Source: CAWFKS01 sp963816435
GTDB lineage: Bacteria > Pseudomonadota > Alphaproteobacteria > Rhizobiales > Rhizobiaceae
Reading direction: 5' to 3'
DNA: 64,000 nucleotides
Assembly (NCBI GenBank): GCA_963816435.1
Contig: CAWFKS010000016.1
Coordinates: 1-64,000 of the forward strand
Under the pieces are notes generated by a model. It did not search any database, was not told the DNA's origin, and worked only from the letters and a program-made list of their open reading frames with translations. Shown piece by piece: positions 46,134 through 57,518 of the stretch (positions are counted from its first letter, which is position 1; each line of letters opens with the position of its first letter). The position numbers and the translations under genes were made by a program.

Positions 46134-47135
46134 CTAGGCCTTGGCCAGCCGCGCGATGACGTCGCGCACGTTCATGCCTTCAGCGCGCGCCGCGAAGGTC
46201 AGCGCCATCCGGTGTTCCAGAACCGGCTCGGCCAGCGCGCGCACATCGTCCACCGAAGGTGCAAGCCGCCCGTCGTAGAGCGCGCGGGCGCGGGCGCACA
46301 GCGTCAGCGCCTGGCTGGCGCGCGGCCCCGGACCCCATGCGACATGCTTGTCGGTCTCGGCGTTGCCCTCGCCCGGCCGCGCCGAGCGCACCAGCTTCAG
46401 GATCGCCTCGACGACGCTTTCCGACACCGGCATGCGTCGAATGAGCTGCTGGATCTCCTTCAGCCGTTCGGCGCTCAGGGCGTTCTGGGCCTTCATCTCG
46501 GCGACACCAGTCGTCTCCAGAAGGATGCGGCGCTCGGCCTCCAGTTCCGGATAGTGGATGTCGATCTGCATCAGGAACCGGTCGAGCTGCGCTTCCGGCA
46601 GCGGATAGGTGCCTTCCTGCTCCAGCGGGTTCTGCGTTGCCAGCACGTGGAACGGCGACGGCAGGTCGTAGCGCCGGCCGGCCACCGTGACGTGGTATTC
46701 CTGCATCGACTGCAGAAGCGCCGACTGCGTGCGCGGGCTGGCGCGGTTGATCTCGTCGGCCATCAGGAGCTGAGCGAAGATCGGCCCCTGGATGAAGCGG
46801 AAGGAGCGCCGTCCGTTCTCGTCCTGGTCCATCACCTCGGAGCCCAGGATGTCGGACGGCATCAGGTCGGGCGTGAACTGGATGCGGCTGGAATCGAGCC
46901 CGAGCACAATGCCGAGCGTGTCGACCAGCTTGGTCTTGGCCAGTCCGGGCACGCCGACCAGCAGCGCGTGACCGCCCGCCAGAAGCGCCACCAGCGCCCG
47001 CTCGACGACGCTTTCCTGGCCGAAGATGACCTTGCCGACGCCCTCGCGGACCCGCGAAATGTCGGCCAGGGCCCGTTCGGCCTCGGCGACCATTTCGTTG
47101 TCGCTGGGGCCGCCCTGCTTCATCATCTGGCTCAT
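46134..47135 (-). CDS. MoxR-family AAA ATPase
   Basis: This 333-residue AAA+ ATPase has Walker A GVPGLAKTK, Walker B LLMADEINRASP, sensor 1 ATQNPLEQEGT and the lid FAARAEGMNVRDVIARL. MoxR proteins act as chaperones in assembly or activation of partner complexes, usually with von Willebrand-domain proteins such as those downstream. AAAGGA precedes the ATG at 47135; upstream in-frame codons lack support. It is the first gene of the four-gene operon and is divergent from DUF1285. Confidence 0.93.
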   Translation of the reverse strand: MSQMMKQGGPSDNEMVAEAERALADISRVREGVGKVIFGQESVVERALVALLAGGHALLVGVPGLAKTKLVDTLGIVLGLDSSRIQFTPDLMPSDILGSEVMDQDENGRRSFRFIQGPIFAQLLMADEINRASPRTQSALLQSMQEYHVTVAGRRYDLPSPFHVLATQNPLEQEGTYPLPEAQLDRFLMQIDIHYPELEAERRILLETTGVAEMKAQNALSAERLKEIQQLIRRMPVSESVVEAILKLVRSARPGEGNAETDKHVAWGPGPRASQALTLCARARALYDGRLAPSVDDVRALAEPVLEHRMALTFAARAEGMNVRDVIARLAKA

Positions 47136-47225
47136 GCCGCCGGTCCTTTCGTGGGTTTCCCGGGCCACCGCCCGGCGCTCCTGCAAGATGCCGCCGCCGC
47201 GACTCGCGCGCTGTTGCAGTGCCGC

Positions 47226-47927
47226 ATGGATGAAACTAAACCACGCCGCAAGGCTGACAAGCGCGACGACATTGACTATTTCGTGACGATGGACGATCCC
47301 ACGAAGCCGCAGAACACCGAGGGTGCCGGACTTGCCGCAGCGGCAGATCAGGCCGGACTGGAGGCGCTGATTTCGCGCGCCGCGCGCGCCGGCAAGGGCC
47401 TGCCTCCCGTAGAACGCTGGAATCCCGACCATTGCGGCGAGATCGACATGGAGATCAGGGCCGACGGCACCTGGTTCTACATGGGCACGCCGATCGGCCG
47501 CGTCCCGCTGGTGCGGCTATTTTCCACGGTGCTGCGCAAGGACGAGGACGGCCGCACATATCTCGTGACGCCGGTGGAAAAGGTGGCGATCCGCGTTGTC
47601 GACGCGCCCTTCCTGGCCGTCGAGATGGACGCGCGCGGCAGCGGCGACGATCAGGTGCTGACCTTCCGCACCAATGTCGGCGACGTCGTCGAGGCCGGGC
47701 CCGACCACAAGCTGCGCTTCGTCGACGAGCCCGAGACCGGCGGCCTCAAGCCCTATCTGCGGGTGCGCGGCCGGCTCGACGCGCTGGTGGCGCGCCCGGT
47801 CATGTATCAGCTCGCCGAGATCGGCGAGGAGGTCGAGATCGACGGCGAGAAAATGTTCGCGGTGCGCTCGAATGGCGAGATATTCCCGGTCATGCCGGCC
47901 GCCGAGCTGGAACGGCTGAGCCGCTGA
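47226..47927 (+). CDS. DUF1285 domain protein
   Basis: This 233-residue (or 212 from ATG 47289) protein has the DUF1285 pattern: PPVERWNPDHCGEIDMEIRADGTWFYMGTPIGR and LVRLFSTVLRKDEDGRTYLVTPVEK. Its function is unknown. The first ATG has little ribosome-site support, and homologues may begin further in. It starts a rightward set with the NudL and CCA genes (1-bp and 4-bp junctions), a common rhizobial arrangement. Confidence 0.88.
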   Translation: MDETKPRRKADKRDDIDYFVTMDDPTKPQNTEGAGLAAAADQAGLEALISRAARAGKGLPPVERWNPDHCGEIDMEIRADGTWFYMGTPIGRVPLVRLFSTVLRKDEDGRTYLVTPVEKVAIRVVDAPFLAVEMDARGSGDDQVLTFRTNVGDVVEAGPDHKLRFVDEPETGGLKPYLRVRGRLDALVARPVMYQLAEIGEEVEIDGEKMFAVRSNGEIFPVMPAAELERLSR

Positions 47928-47928
47928 C

Positions 47929-48561
47929 ATGGACGCGCCGGCGACAAGCGGCCTCACCGCCGCCGACTTCCGCGCCCGCGCCGCGCGCGAGCAGCCGCCG
48001 CATGCCGGCGACGATCTCGGCGACCACAGCCTCAACCCGGCGCTGCGCCATCTGATCGTGCGCGAGGGTCTGCGCGACGCCGCCGTGCTGGTGCCGGTTG
48101 TCGACCGTCCCGGCGACGCCACCGTCATCCTCACCCAGCGCACCGAGAAGCTGCGCAGCCATTCCGGCCAGGTCGCCTTTCCCGGCGGGGGCATCGACGA
48201 CACCGACGCCTCGCCCGAGGACGCAGCACTTCGCGAGGCGCGCGAGGAGATCGGCCTCGACCGCGGCCACGTCGAAATCGTCGGCCGCATGCCCGACTAC
48301 GTCACCGGTTCAGGCTATCGCATCGCGCCGGTGCTTTCGGTGGTGCGTCCGGGCTTCGATCTCGTCATCAATCCCGACGAGGTGGACGCCGCTTTCGAGG
48401 TGCCGCTCGCCTTCCTGATGGACCCGGCCAACCACCGCCGCGAAAGCCGCACGTGGAACGACCAGGAGCGGTTCTTCTACACCATGCCCTTCGGCGACCG
48501 TTACATCTGGGGTGTCACCGCCGGCATCATCCACGCCCTCTACGAGAGGCTCTACGCGTGA
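47929..48561 (+). CDS. NudL-type CoA pyrophosphatase (NUDIX)
   Basis: This is a 210-residue NUDIX hydrolase. Its box GGGIDDTDASPEDAALREAREEIGLD gives the GX5EX7REUXEEXGU pattern, and HSGQVAFPGG lies just ahead, typical of CoA-diphosphatase-like NudL. The tail (WGVTAGIIHALYERLYA) also fits. It overlaps the CCA gene by 4 bp (GTGA). Confidence 0.92.
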   Translation: MDAPATSGLTAADFRARAAREQPPHAGDDLGDHSLNPALRHLIVREGLRDAAVLVPVVDRPGDATVILTQRTEKLRSHSGQVAFPGGGIDDTDASPEDAALREAREEIGLDRGHVEIVGRMPDYVTGSGYRIAPVLSVVRPGFDLVINPDEVDAAFEVPLAFLMDPANHRRESRTWNDQERFFYTMPFGDRYIWGVTAGIIHALYERLYA

Positions 48562-49832
48562 GCCTGCCCGCAACCATCGCCGGCGCCGAATGGCTGAAGA
48601 GGCCGGCGCTGAAGACGCTGATGTCGGCACTGACGGCCGACGGCGAGGAGGCGCGCTTCGCCGGCGGCGCGGTGCGCAACACGCTCTTGGGCGAGCCGGT
48701 GACCGACGTCGACATCGCCACCACCAACCTGCCCGACGACACCATGGCCCGCGCCGCCGGGGCGGGCTTCCGCGCGATACCGACCGGCCACGACCACGGC
48801 ACCATCACCGTTGTCGCCGACGGCGAACCCTACGAGGTGACGACGCTGCGCGACGACGTCGAGACGTTCGGCCGCCACGCCACCGTCGCCTTCGGGCGCG
48901 ACTGGAAGCGCGATGCCGAGCGCCGCGACTTCACCATCAACGCACTTTACGCCGAGGCCGACGGCACCATCGTCGACCTCGTCGGCGGGCTGGCCGACCT
49001 CGAGAAGCGCAATCTGCGCTTCATCGGCGAGGCCGAGCAGCGCATCCGCGAGGACTATCTGCGCATCCTGCGCTTCTTCCGCTTCTTCGCCTGGTACGGC
49101 CATGGCCGGCCCGACGCCGACGGGCTGAAGGCCTGTGCGCGGCTGAAATCCGGCCTGGCGAAACTCTCGGCAGAGCGCGTCTGGGCCGAGACAAAGCGGC
49201 TGCTTTCCGCCCCCGATCCCTCGCGCGCGCTTTTGTGGATGCGCCAGACCGGCGTGCTCACCGCGATCGTGCCGGAGACCGAGAAATGGGGCATCGATTC
49301 CATTCCCGGCCTGATCGAGGCCGAGCGCAGCCTCGGCTGGGCGCCGGACGCCATGCTGAGGCTGGAAGCCATGCTGCCGCCCGACGCGGTCCGCCTGTCG
49401 GGTCTCGCCGAACGCCTGAAGCTGTCGAAGGCGGAGGCCGCGCGGCTGAACGACTGGGCGCTGGCCGGCGCCGTGCCGCCCGACATCGCCACCGGACGTT
49501 TCGAACTGCGCCTCTACAACGGCGCCCCGGAAGGCATTCGCGACCGGCTGAGGCTGGCGCTGGCATCAGCCCGCGCCCGCGCCGTCGACGACGACACCGC
49601 TCTCAGGAACGCCGGCGCCTTCTCACGTCTGTTGAAACATCTCGAAAACTGGAAGAAGCCCGATTTCCCCCTGCGCGGCGCCGATCTCGAGGCGCTGGGT
49701 CAGAAGCCCGGCAAGGCGATGGGAGAAACGCTGCGCCGGCTGGAGGCGGAATGGGTGGCAGGCGGCTTTGCCGCCAACCGCGACGCGCTGATGGCGCGCG
49801 CCGCGGAAATGGTGGCCGAGGCCGGGAACTGA
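48558..49832 (+). CDS. cca: CCA-adding tRNA nucleotidyltransferase
   Basis: This 424-residue class II nucleotidyltransferase adds or repairs the 3' CCA of tRNA. The head domain shows GGAVRNTLLGEPVTDVDIATT (catalytic DVD), RRDFTINALY and EDYLRILRFFRFFA. The GTG start at 48558 overlaps the NudL stop. Length and the helical C domain (about residues 180-420) are normal for the alphaproteobacterial enzyme. It could be annotated as poly(A) polymerase-like, but the motifs favour CCA addition. Confidence 0.92.
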   Translation: MSLPATIAGAEWLKRPALKTLMSALTADGEEARFAGGAVRNTLLGEPVTDVDIATTNLPDDTMARAAGAGFRAIPTGHDHGTITVVADGEPYEVTTLRDDVETFGRHATVAFGRDWKRDAERRDFTINALYAEADGTIVDLVGGLADLEKRNLRFIGEAEQRIREDYLRILRFFRFFAWYGHGRPDADGLKACARLKSGLAKLSAERVWAETKRLLSAPDPSRALLWMRQTGVLTAIVPETEKWGIDSIPGLIEAERSLGWAPDAMLRLEAMLPPDAVRLSGLAERLKLSKAEAARLNDWALAGAVPPDIATGRFELRLYNGAPEGIRDRLRLALASARARAVDDDTALRNAGAFSRLLKHLENWKKPDFPLRGADLEALGQKPGKAMGETLRRLEAEWVAGGFAANRDALMARAAEMVAEAGN

Positions 49833-49916
49833 CGCCGGCCGCTGCCGTCGGATCGAGCAAAACCGTTCCCGATCAACCGCTTGGCCGGCGTCGCGGAATC
49901 AATGCACCAGCTCGCC

Positions 49917-50099
49917 TCAGGCTGCTTCCGAGCCTTCCTCGATCTTCGAGCGGATAGCCTCGAGCGTCGATTCCTTGATCTCGGCGTCGTGCGTCTGGCG
50001 CATGTGCTCGACGGCGCGGCGGATCACCTCCGCCTCGTCCTCGTTGCGGGTGTGCCAGTCGCAACCGGGCACGATCGAGCCGCAATGAAAGGTCTTCAT
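49917..50099 (-). CDS. DUF1059 small protein
   Basis: This 60-residue protein is the DUF1059 domain (MKTFHCGSIVPGCDWHTRNE; HMRQTHDAEI). The Cys/His pattern C-x(6)-C-x-W-H plus HxxxxH looks zinc-binding, similar to other small zinc-finger-like domains. The start is chosen by GGAGG 7 nt upstream; a longer ORF from 50165 lacks that. Its function is unknown. Confidence 0.82.
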   Translation of the reverse strand: MKTFHCGSIVPGCDWHTRNEDEAEVIRRAVEHMRQTHDAEIKESTLEAIRSKIEEGSEAA

Positions 50100-50199
50100 C
50101 GGTTTCCTCCTTCTTCGTTCCGGCTTGTCGTATCGCCGCTCCAGCATAACACGTGGCAGCGACACATGTTGCGATGGATCAATATCTAGCGCTGCGCAC

Positions 50200-50622
50200 T
50201 CACCCCGACAGGTGCAGCACGATTTCGCGACGGTGCGGGCGCGCGCGGTGCTCGAACAGGTAGATGCCCTGCCAGGTGCCGAGCAGCATCCTTCCTTCGG
50301 CGACCGGGATCGACAGCGACACAGCCGTGAGTGCGGACTTGATGTGGGCCGGCATGTCGTCCGGGCCCTCGGTGCGGTGGACGAGATAGTTCATCGAGGG
50401 GTCGTTCGCGTCCGGCACCAGCCGCGCAAAGAAGGCGTCGAGGTCGCGGCGCACGTCCGGGTCGGCGTTTTCCTGGATGAGCAGCGAGCACGAGGTGTGC
50501 CGCACGAAGACGGTCAGAAGCCCCTCCTCCCCGCCGCACGCGCGCACGAATGCCGCCGCGCGGTCGGTGAATTCGGTGAGGCCCGGGCCTCGCGTTTCGA
50601 TCGTGACGATCTTCTGTGGCAT
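50200..50622 (-). CDS. YjbQ/UPF0047 family protein
   Basis: This 140-residue protein has the YjbQ signatures FVRHTSCSLLIQENADPDVRRD, HRTEGPDDMPAHIKSALT and GTWQGIYLFEHR. Family members are annotated as secondary thiamine-phosphate synthases because they complement thiE mutants, but the physiological role is uncertain. It sits just downstream of the Uma2 gene in the same direction. Confidence 0.9.
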   Translation of the reverse strand: MPQKIVTIETRGPGLTEFTDRAAAFVRACGGEEGLLTVFVRHTSCSLLIQENADPDVRRDLDAFFARLVPDANDPSMNYLVHRTEGPDDMPAHIKSALTAVSLSIPVAEGRMLLGTWQGIYLFEHRARPHRREIVLHLSG

Positions 50623-50643
50623 CCGGGGTGCGTCTTGTTCGGT

Positions 50644-51253
50644 TCAGGCCGGCCGCAGCCCGAGCGCCGACAGGCACATGGAGACCTGTGGCGCGCGGAT
50701 CGCCGTCACCGTCTCGTCCGGACCGATTTCGGTCACGGTGCGAAAACCCTCCGCGCCGAGATCGCGGAAGACATGCGTGACGAGGTCGCTGGCGTCGATT
50801 ACCCATACCTCCGGTATGCCGAAAGCGGCGTAGACGCCCGGCTTGCGGCCGAGATCGTAGGCGAGGCTCGTATCGGCGATCTCGATCGCCAGCATCACGT
50901 GGTGACCGCGCAGATCGCCGGGGAACACCTTGCGCGGAAACACGCAGAAGTCCGGTTCGAGAAAGGTCTTGGGATCGAGACGCAGCGTCGTTTCGGGGAC
51001 GATTGCGAAGTTCCTTCGGCACTTCACGCTGGAAGTGCCAGTTGAGCTCCATCTTCACCATTTCGTGGCGACCGCCCTTGGGCAACATCGGCACCACCTC
51101 CCCGCCGATCAGTTCGAAGCGCTCGTCCCCGCCGATGATGCCGGCCGCCACCATCGCCTCGATCTCGGCCACCGTCCACGGACGGCGCGGCATGCCCTCG
51201 GCGGCCTGCGTGGTCGCCGGCGCGGTCAGGAATTCGGTCGCGTGCTCGTTCAT
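50644..51253 (-). CDS. Uma2 family (DUF820) PD-(D/E)xK nuclease-like protein (frameshift as read)
   Basis: After removing one base near 51010 (GAACTTCGC) this is a 202-residue Uma2 protein. The N-terminal part reads MPRRPWTVAEIEAMVAAGII and FELIGGEVVPMLP. The nuclease-like core follows: FLEPDFCVFP, LAIEIADTSLAYDLGRKPG and FGIPEVWVID. Uma2 proteins resemble restriction-endonuclease-fold enzymes; their function is unknown. The predicted D/E-x-K residues are D, E and K in these stretches. Confidence 0.8.
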
Positions 51254-51325
51254 GCAGGTAGCCTACCACGGAAGGCCTGCCGCCGCACCCTGCGGCGCCT
51301 CAGGCCGGCTTCACCGGCTGGCGGA

Positions 51326-51994
51326 TCACGGTCTTGAGCTTTTCGGGGGCGGGTCGCCGAGATGGAGGCCTGCCGCCGGCGTCTTGACGACGGTCAAGTC
51401 GGCTGCGCCGCAGCGCCTCAATTGTCCGACAGTCGGACAGGCGCGGTCGGCGAGCCTGCTGTCGCAGACGGTGACGTCGCCCAGGAAGTCCGACCAGTGG
51501 GCGACCTCGGCCTCGCTCGGCTCCCACGTGAACGCCTTTTGCACGACGTAGAGCGCGTCGTTGCCGCCGATCGCCTTGAACATCGTGTATTCCGGCTTGC
51601 CGCTCTGCGTGTTGAGCGGACAGGTCAGCATCCAGGTCGCGGCGGGGTAGCCGTTCTCGGTGTCATCGGCGGCGTTTTCGATGGTCGCTCCGTCGCATGT
51701 GCCGAACCACTGACGCCGCATGTGGGTGCGGAACTCGGCCGGATCGGCGTCGGACAGGTCGCGGAAGATCTGCACCGTCACCATTTCGGTCCAGTTCTCG
51801 ACCGTTTCGCCTTCCGGCACCATCTCGGTCATCAACTGCTTCGAATTGTGGGCCTGGTAGCCGACCTCGTAGCCGTTCGGCGGCACGACCAGCAGGTTTT
51901 CGTCTTCGAGCTGCGCCAGCGCTGGCGAAGCGAGAACGGTCGCAAGCCACAAGGCCGCAGGGAAGGCTCGAATGGTCCGACGGTCTTTGAACAC
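51326..51994 (-). CDS. Secreted protein of unknown function
   Basis: This is a 222-residue protein. The signal peptide (VFKDRRTIRAFPAALWLATV followed by LASPALA) starts at GTG 51994, with GGGGAA upstream. The mature part has four Cys (FGTCDG, WMLTCPLN, TVCDSRLADRACP), which could form disulfides. The family is not recognised. The 3' end is uncertain: restoring one C in the CCCCC run near 51343 would extend it to PEKLKTVIRQPVKPA and a stop at 51300. Confidence 0.7.
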   Translation of the reverse strand: MFKDRRTIRAFPAALWLATVLASPALAQLEDENLLVVPPNGYEVGYQAHNSKQLMTEMVPEGETVENWTEMVTVQIFRDLSDADPAEFRTHMRRQWFGTCDGATIENAADDTENGYPAATWMLTCPLNTQSGKPEYTMFKAIGGNDALYVVQKAFTWEPSEAEVAHWSDFLGDVTVCDSRLADRACPTVGQLRRCGAADLTVVKTPAAGLHLGDPPPKSSRP

Positions 51995-52112
51995 GGCGTT
52001 CCCCGCTGTTGAGATGCTGCGAACGATACGGAGGGCATTCCTAGTCCAGTCGCCAGACCCGATCAATTCGCGCGTGGTGGCCGGTGCTCGGGCGCGATCG
52101 CGCTTTCGCGAC

Positions 52113-52139
52113 AAAAAAGCCCGGCGTCTCCGCCGGGCT
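52113..52139 (-). terminator. Terminator of rpoD
   Basis: The perfect 9-bp stem AGCCCGGCG-TCTC-CGCCGGGCT, read leftwards, is followed by six T, 23 bp after the rpoD stop. Confidence 0.9.
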
Positions 52140-52161
52140 TTGATTGACTTCGAGGCTTTGC

Positions 52162-54192
<2,031 letters not shown>

Positions 54193-54601
54193 GCTTTCTT
54201 CCTGTTAAATCCCGCAAGGGGCGCCGCGCCTGCCTGTCATCGCGCTCGGGGGACGGGAGATCGCATCTCGCCGCGTCCGGTGTGCCGGGGCGACGATCTG
54301 GCGTCCCTGTCTGGCGCAAATTCCCCGCGAACCCTAAATTCCCTGTTAACCGTGGCATATGTGGCGAGATTGCCCCATGTCCACAAGGTTTTGACGCCCG
54401 GCGGGGCCGGATTCTTGGCCGCCCGCGCAAAAATCGGCCTCTGGATGCGTTCCTGATTCCGTCATTCCCGCGTCAGGTCAAGCCACAGGACGCGAATCAC
54501 CGCGAAAAAGCCGAATCACCTGCTTCGTCGACGTCACTGTCGCCCGAGGGACACCGCCAACGCCCACGCTGCCGGAATGATTCGCTCTGGCCAGCGCCGT
54601 A
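54193..54601. other. rpoD upstream region, no recognised gene
   Basis: 409 bp between the dnaG stop and the rpoD start. It presumably holds an rpoD promoter, since the gap is too long for simple co-transcription. I see no supported ORF, hairpin terminator or repeat. The stretch is slightly AT-richer around 54330-54380. Confidence 0.5.
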
Positions 54602-56542
54602 TCAGCCGCGGCCGGCCCGGCCTGACATCACGCCGAAGCCTTCGATCAGCGCCTCGGTCGCCTGCACGTCACGGAGCTGCGCCTGAACTTCCACCAGGTG
54701 ACGGTAGTTCTCTTCCGTCGGTTCGGTGGCAAGCGCGGTCTCCGCCGCCTTGAGTTCCCTATGTAGATAGCCGGCGCTGCGGTGCAAGTGCAGCGCCTGG
54801 CAGAAAGCGTCGCGCGCGTCGTCGAACGCCGCATCGGCGAGCGCCGGCCACTGGCCGGCCCGCTTCACCAGCGCCTCGGCGAGTTGATGCGCCTCCGAAA
54901 GGCCCGCCCGCTCGATTGCTGCGGCCACCGCGTCCGGCGCGCGCGCCTCACCCTGTGCCAGCATGTCGAGCATCGCCGAATGCAGCGCGCGCAGCCCGGC
55001 ATGCGACAGGTCCAGGCGCTCCACCTCGTCGAAATATTCGTCGAGCAGCCCGGGATGGTTGGTGAGCGCGACCACGATGGTGGCTTCGCGCAGCGGCATG
55101 CCGGCGCCAGAGGATTTCTTCACCATGGCCGACCGCGCCAGCGAATCCGATACCGCCAGCCGCCCTGCCGCGATCTGTCCGCCCCTGCCTCCGCCGCCGC
55201 TTCCGCCCTGTCGCCGGTCGAAGCCGCGCTCGTTGTCGCGGCGCGGGCCGCGTTGCGGCGGACCGAAAAAGGCCTGCATCCGGTCGCGCATTTCCTGGGA
55301 ATAGTGGAAACGCACGCTCTCGTCCTTGATGGCGCTGGTCAGTTCGCGCAACCGCCGTTCGAGCCCGGCCCGCCGCTCCGGCGTGTCGAACTGGCCGCCG
55401 GCGGTTTCGCGCATCCAGATCATGTCGGCGAGCGGCCGCGCCTGCTCCAGCACCTCGCGAAATGCCTCCGGGCCGGAATTCTTCACGATGTCGTCCGGGT
55501 CCTGCCCTTCCGGCATCAGCGCGAAATTGATCGTTCGGCCGGCTTCGATCATCGGCAGCGCCAGGTCGGCCGCGCGCCACGCCGCCTTCAGCCCCGCCTG
55601 GTCGCCGTCGAAGCACAGCACCGGCTCGCCCGACATGCGCCAAAGCAGCTGCAGCTGGTTTTCCGTCAGCGCCGTGCCGAGCGGCGCCACGGCGTTCTCG
55701 AAGCCTGCCTGCGCCAGCCCGATCACGTCCATGTAGCCCTCGACGGCGATCACCGTGCCGCCGCGCGCCATCGCCTTGCGTGCGCGGGCGAAATTGTAGA
55801 GCACGTTGCCCTTGTGGAAGAGCTCGGTGTCGGGCGAGTTCAGGTATTTGGCGAGCGCCTGGGCCGACAGCGCCCTGCCCCCGAATGCGATCACCCGGCC
55901 GCGCGAATCCTCGATCGGAAACATGATGCGGTCGCGGAACCGGTCATAGGAGACCGGAATGTCCGCCCCGGTGACGACGAGCCCGCAGGCCTCGATCTGG
56001 TCCTTGCCGACTCCCTTGGAGGCCAGGAATTCCTTGAGAGCGTTCTTGGCGTCGGGCGCGTAGCCCAGCCGGAATGCCTGCTGGGTGGCCGAAGTCAGCC
56101 CACGCTCGCGCAGATAGGCACGCGCCTTGGCGCCGTCGGCCGCCTGCAGGCGCTGCTGGAAGAAGGAGGTCGCCATTTCCATGACGTCGGTCAGCGAGGC
56201 GCGCTGCTTTTCGCGCTGTTCGGCCTCGGGATCGCGTGCCGGCATCGGCACGCCCGCCATCTCGGCGACGCGTTCCACGGCTTCGGGAAAGCTCAGCCCG
56301 TCGAGTTCGGTGAGAAAACGGAAATGGTCGCCGGTGACGCCACAGCCAAAGCAGTGGTAGCGGCCCTTGCGGTCCTCGCAGTGGAAGGACGGCGTCTTTT
56401 CGCCGTGGAAGGGGCAGCAGGCCCACCAGTCGCCGCGCGAAGCGTTGGTCTTGCGCTTGTCCCACGAGACGCGGCTGCCCACCACGGCCGAAATCGGCAC
56501 GCGGTCGCGTATCTCGTCGAGAAAGGAGTTGGGGAATCGCAT
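54602..56542 (-). CDS. dnaG: DNA primase
   Basis: This 646-residue primase makes RNA primers for DNA replication. The N-terminal zinc-binding CHC2 domain reads CCPFHGEKTPSFHCEDRKGRYHCFGCG, with the Cys/His ligands visible. The TOPRIM core follows (IAVEGYMDVIGLAQAGFENAVAPLGTAL; CFDGDQAGLKAA). The C-terminal third is helical and binds DnaB helicase. Length and order are normal. It precedes rpoD. Confidence 0.97.
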   Translation of the reverse strand: MRFPNSFLDEIRDRVPISAVVGSRVSWDKRKTNASRGDWWACCPFHGEKTPSFHCEDRKGRYHCFGCGVTGDHFRFLTELDGLSFPEAVERVAEMAGVPMPARDPEAEQREKQRASLTDVMEMATSFFQQRLQAADGAKARAYLRERGLTSATQQAFRLGYAPDAKNALKEFLASKGVGKDQIEACGLVVTGADIPVSYDRFRDRIMFPIEDSRGRVIAFGGRALSAQALAKYLNSPDTELFHKGNVLYNFARARKAMARGGTVIAVEGYMDVIGLAQAGFENAVAPLGTALTENQLQLLWRMSGEPVLCFDGDQAGLKAAWRAADLALPMIEAGRTINFALMPEGQDPDDIVKNSGPEAFREVLEQARPLADMIWMRETAGGQFDTPERRAGLERRLRELTSAIKDESVRFHYSQEMRDRMQAFFGPPQRGPRRDNERGFDRRQGGSGGGGRGGQIAAGRLAVSDSLARSAMVKKSSGAGMPLREATIVVALTNHPGLLDEYFDEVERLDLSHAGLRALHSAMLDMLAQGEARAPDAVAAAIERAGLSEAHQLAEALVKRAGQWPALADAAFDDARDAFCQALHLHRSAGYLHRELKAAETALATEPTEENYRHLVEVQAQLRDVQATEALIEGFGVMSGRAGRG

Positions 56543-56644
56543 CGTTCGGAGCCGACCTCTTGGGCGCTCATATAAGCACGAACGCGCCCTGCCGCGACCG
56601 GCTTGTGGCGCCGTGCCCGCGATTCACAGGTTGCACGAAGAGAG

Positions 56645-56656
56645 ATACAATTGTAT
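56645..56656. promoter_or_regulatory. Probable operator of the BrnT/BrnA pair
   Basis: The perfect 12-bp palindrome ATACAATTGTAT lies in an AT-rich stretch about 120 bp before the toxin start. Confidence 0.45.
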
Positions 56657-56773
56657 ATACGCCTTGCCAGAAGGCTTGATGAGCCGTAGCATCAACCCCT
56701 ACCACGGAGCGAACGTGCAATGGCAGTTCCGCTACCGCATGGACTGAACTGGGAAATAGAACATGGAACTCCG

Positions 56774-57058
56774 ATGGAAAAGATCGAATTCGACGGCTTC
56801 GAATGGGACGAAAACAAGCGCCTGACGAACCTCGAGAAACACGGCATAGACTTTCTGGATGCAGCGGAAGCGCTGTTGAGGCCGCATCTCGAGACGCGCT
56901 CGGACAGGAACAGAGAAGTCCGGTCGCTGGCGATCTGCGAGACGACGAAACGCATCATTGCGGTTGTCTACACACTGCGGGAATCACGTTGCCGCATCAT
57001 TTCCGCCAGGCCGGCACGCAGATATGAGCAAGAAGAATACCGTCAGATATTCGGCTGA
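56774..57058 (+). CDS. brnT: BrnT toxin
   Basis: This 94-residue (from ATG 56774) RelE-fold toxin has canonical BrnT motifs: FEWDENKRLTNLEKHGIDFLDA with the N-x-x-K-H-G, then RSLAICETTKRIIAVVYTLRE and RIISARPARRYEQEEY. The ATG at 56774 matches where the family begins; the ATG at 56720 would add 18 residues. It overlaps the antitoxin gene by 35 bp. Confidence 0.88.
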   Translation: MEKIEFDGFEWDENKRLTNLEKHGIDFLDAAEALLRPHLETRSDRNREVRSLAICETTKRIIAVVYTLRESRCRIISARPARRYEQEEYRQIFG

Positions 57059-57363
57059 ATGAAATCCGCGAGCGCATTGCCCGTGGCGAATCCAAGTCGG
57101 ACTGGAAGCGCGTCGACGCGATGACCGATGCCGAGATCGAAGCGCAGATGCGCGACGATCCGGACTGGGCGGATTTCATCGATATCGACTGGTCCAGGGC
57201 AACGGTCGTGCATCCGGTCGAGAAGCAGGCCGTGTCGATCCGTCTGGACCGCGACGTACTCGATTTCTTCAAGGCACAGGGCAAGGGTTACCAGACCCGC
57301 ATCAACGCGGTGCTGCGCAGCTACATGCGCGAAGTCGGCAAGCTGAAGGATCCGGCCGAGTAG
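57024..57363 (+). CDS. brnA: BrnA antitoxin (frameshift as read)
   Basis: Removing one extra T near 57060 (GAATGAAAT) gives a 112-residue BrnA. The N terminus is MSKKNTVRYSAEEIRERIA, then ARGESKSDWKRVDAMTD, and the C-terminal DNA-binding part follows (KQAVSIRLDRDVLDFFKAQGKGYQ). As read, the frame stops after 12 codons. BrnA binds BrnT and represses the promoter. A truncated antitoxin next to an intact toxin would be lethal, which argues for a read error. Confidence 0.8.
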
Positions 57364-57518
57364 CGGTTTCCTGTTCGCTGCGCCGGACGCCGCCCCCATT
57401 CCCGGACGCACATTGAAAGCACGCGCGGGATCGCCTGGACCAAGCCATCGCTGTTGCCCCGCCCGCCACCGCGTGGTTTCAGGTGCGCTTCGCCCCAATT
57501 GTCCGCGGAATCGCCGCC

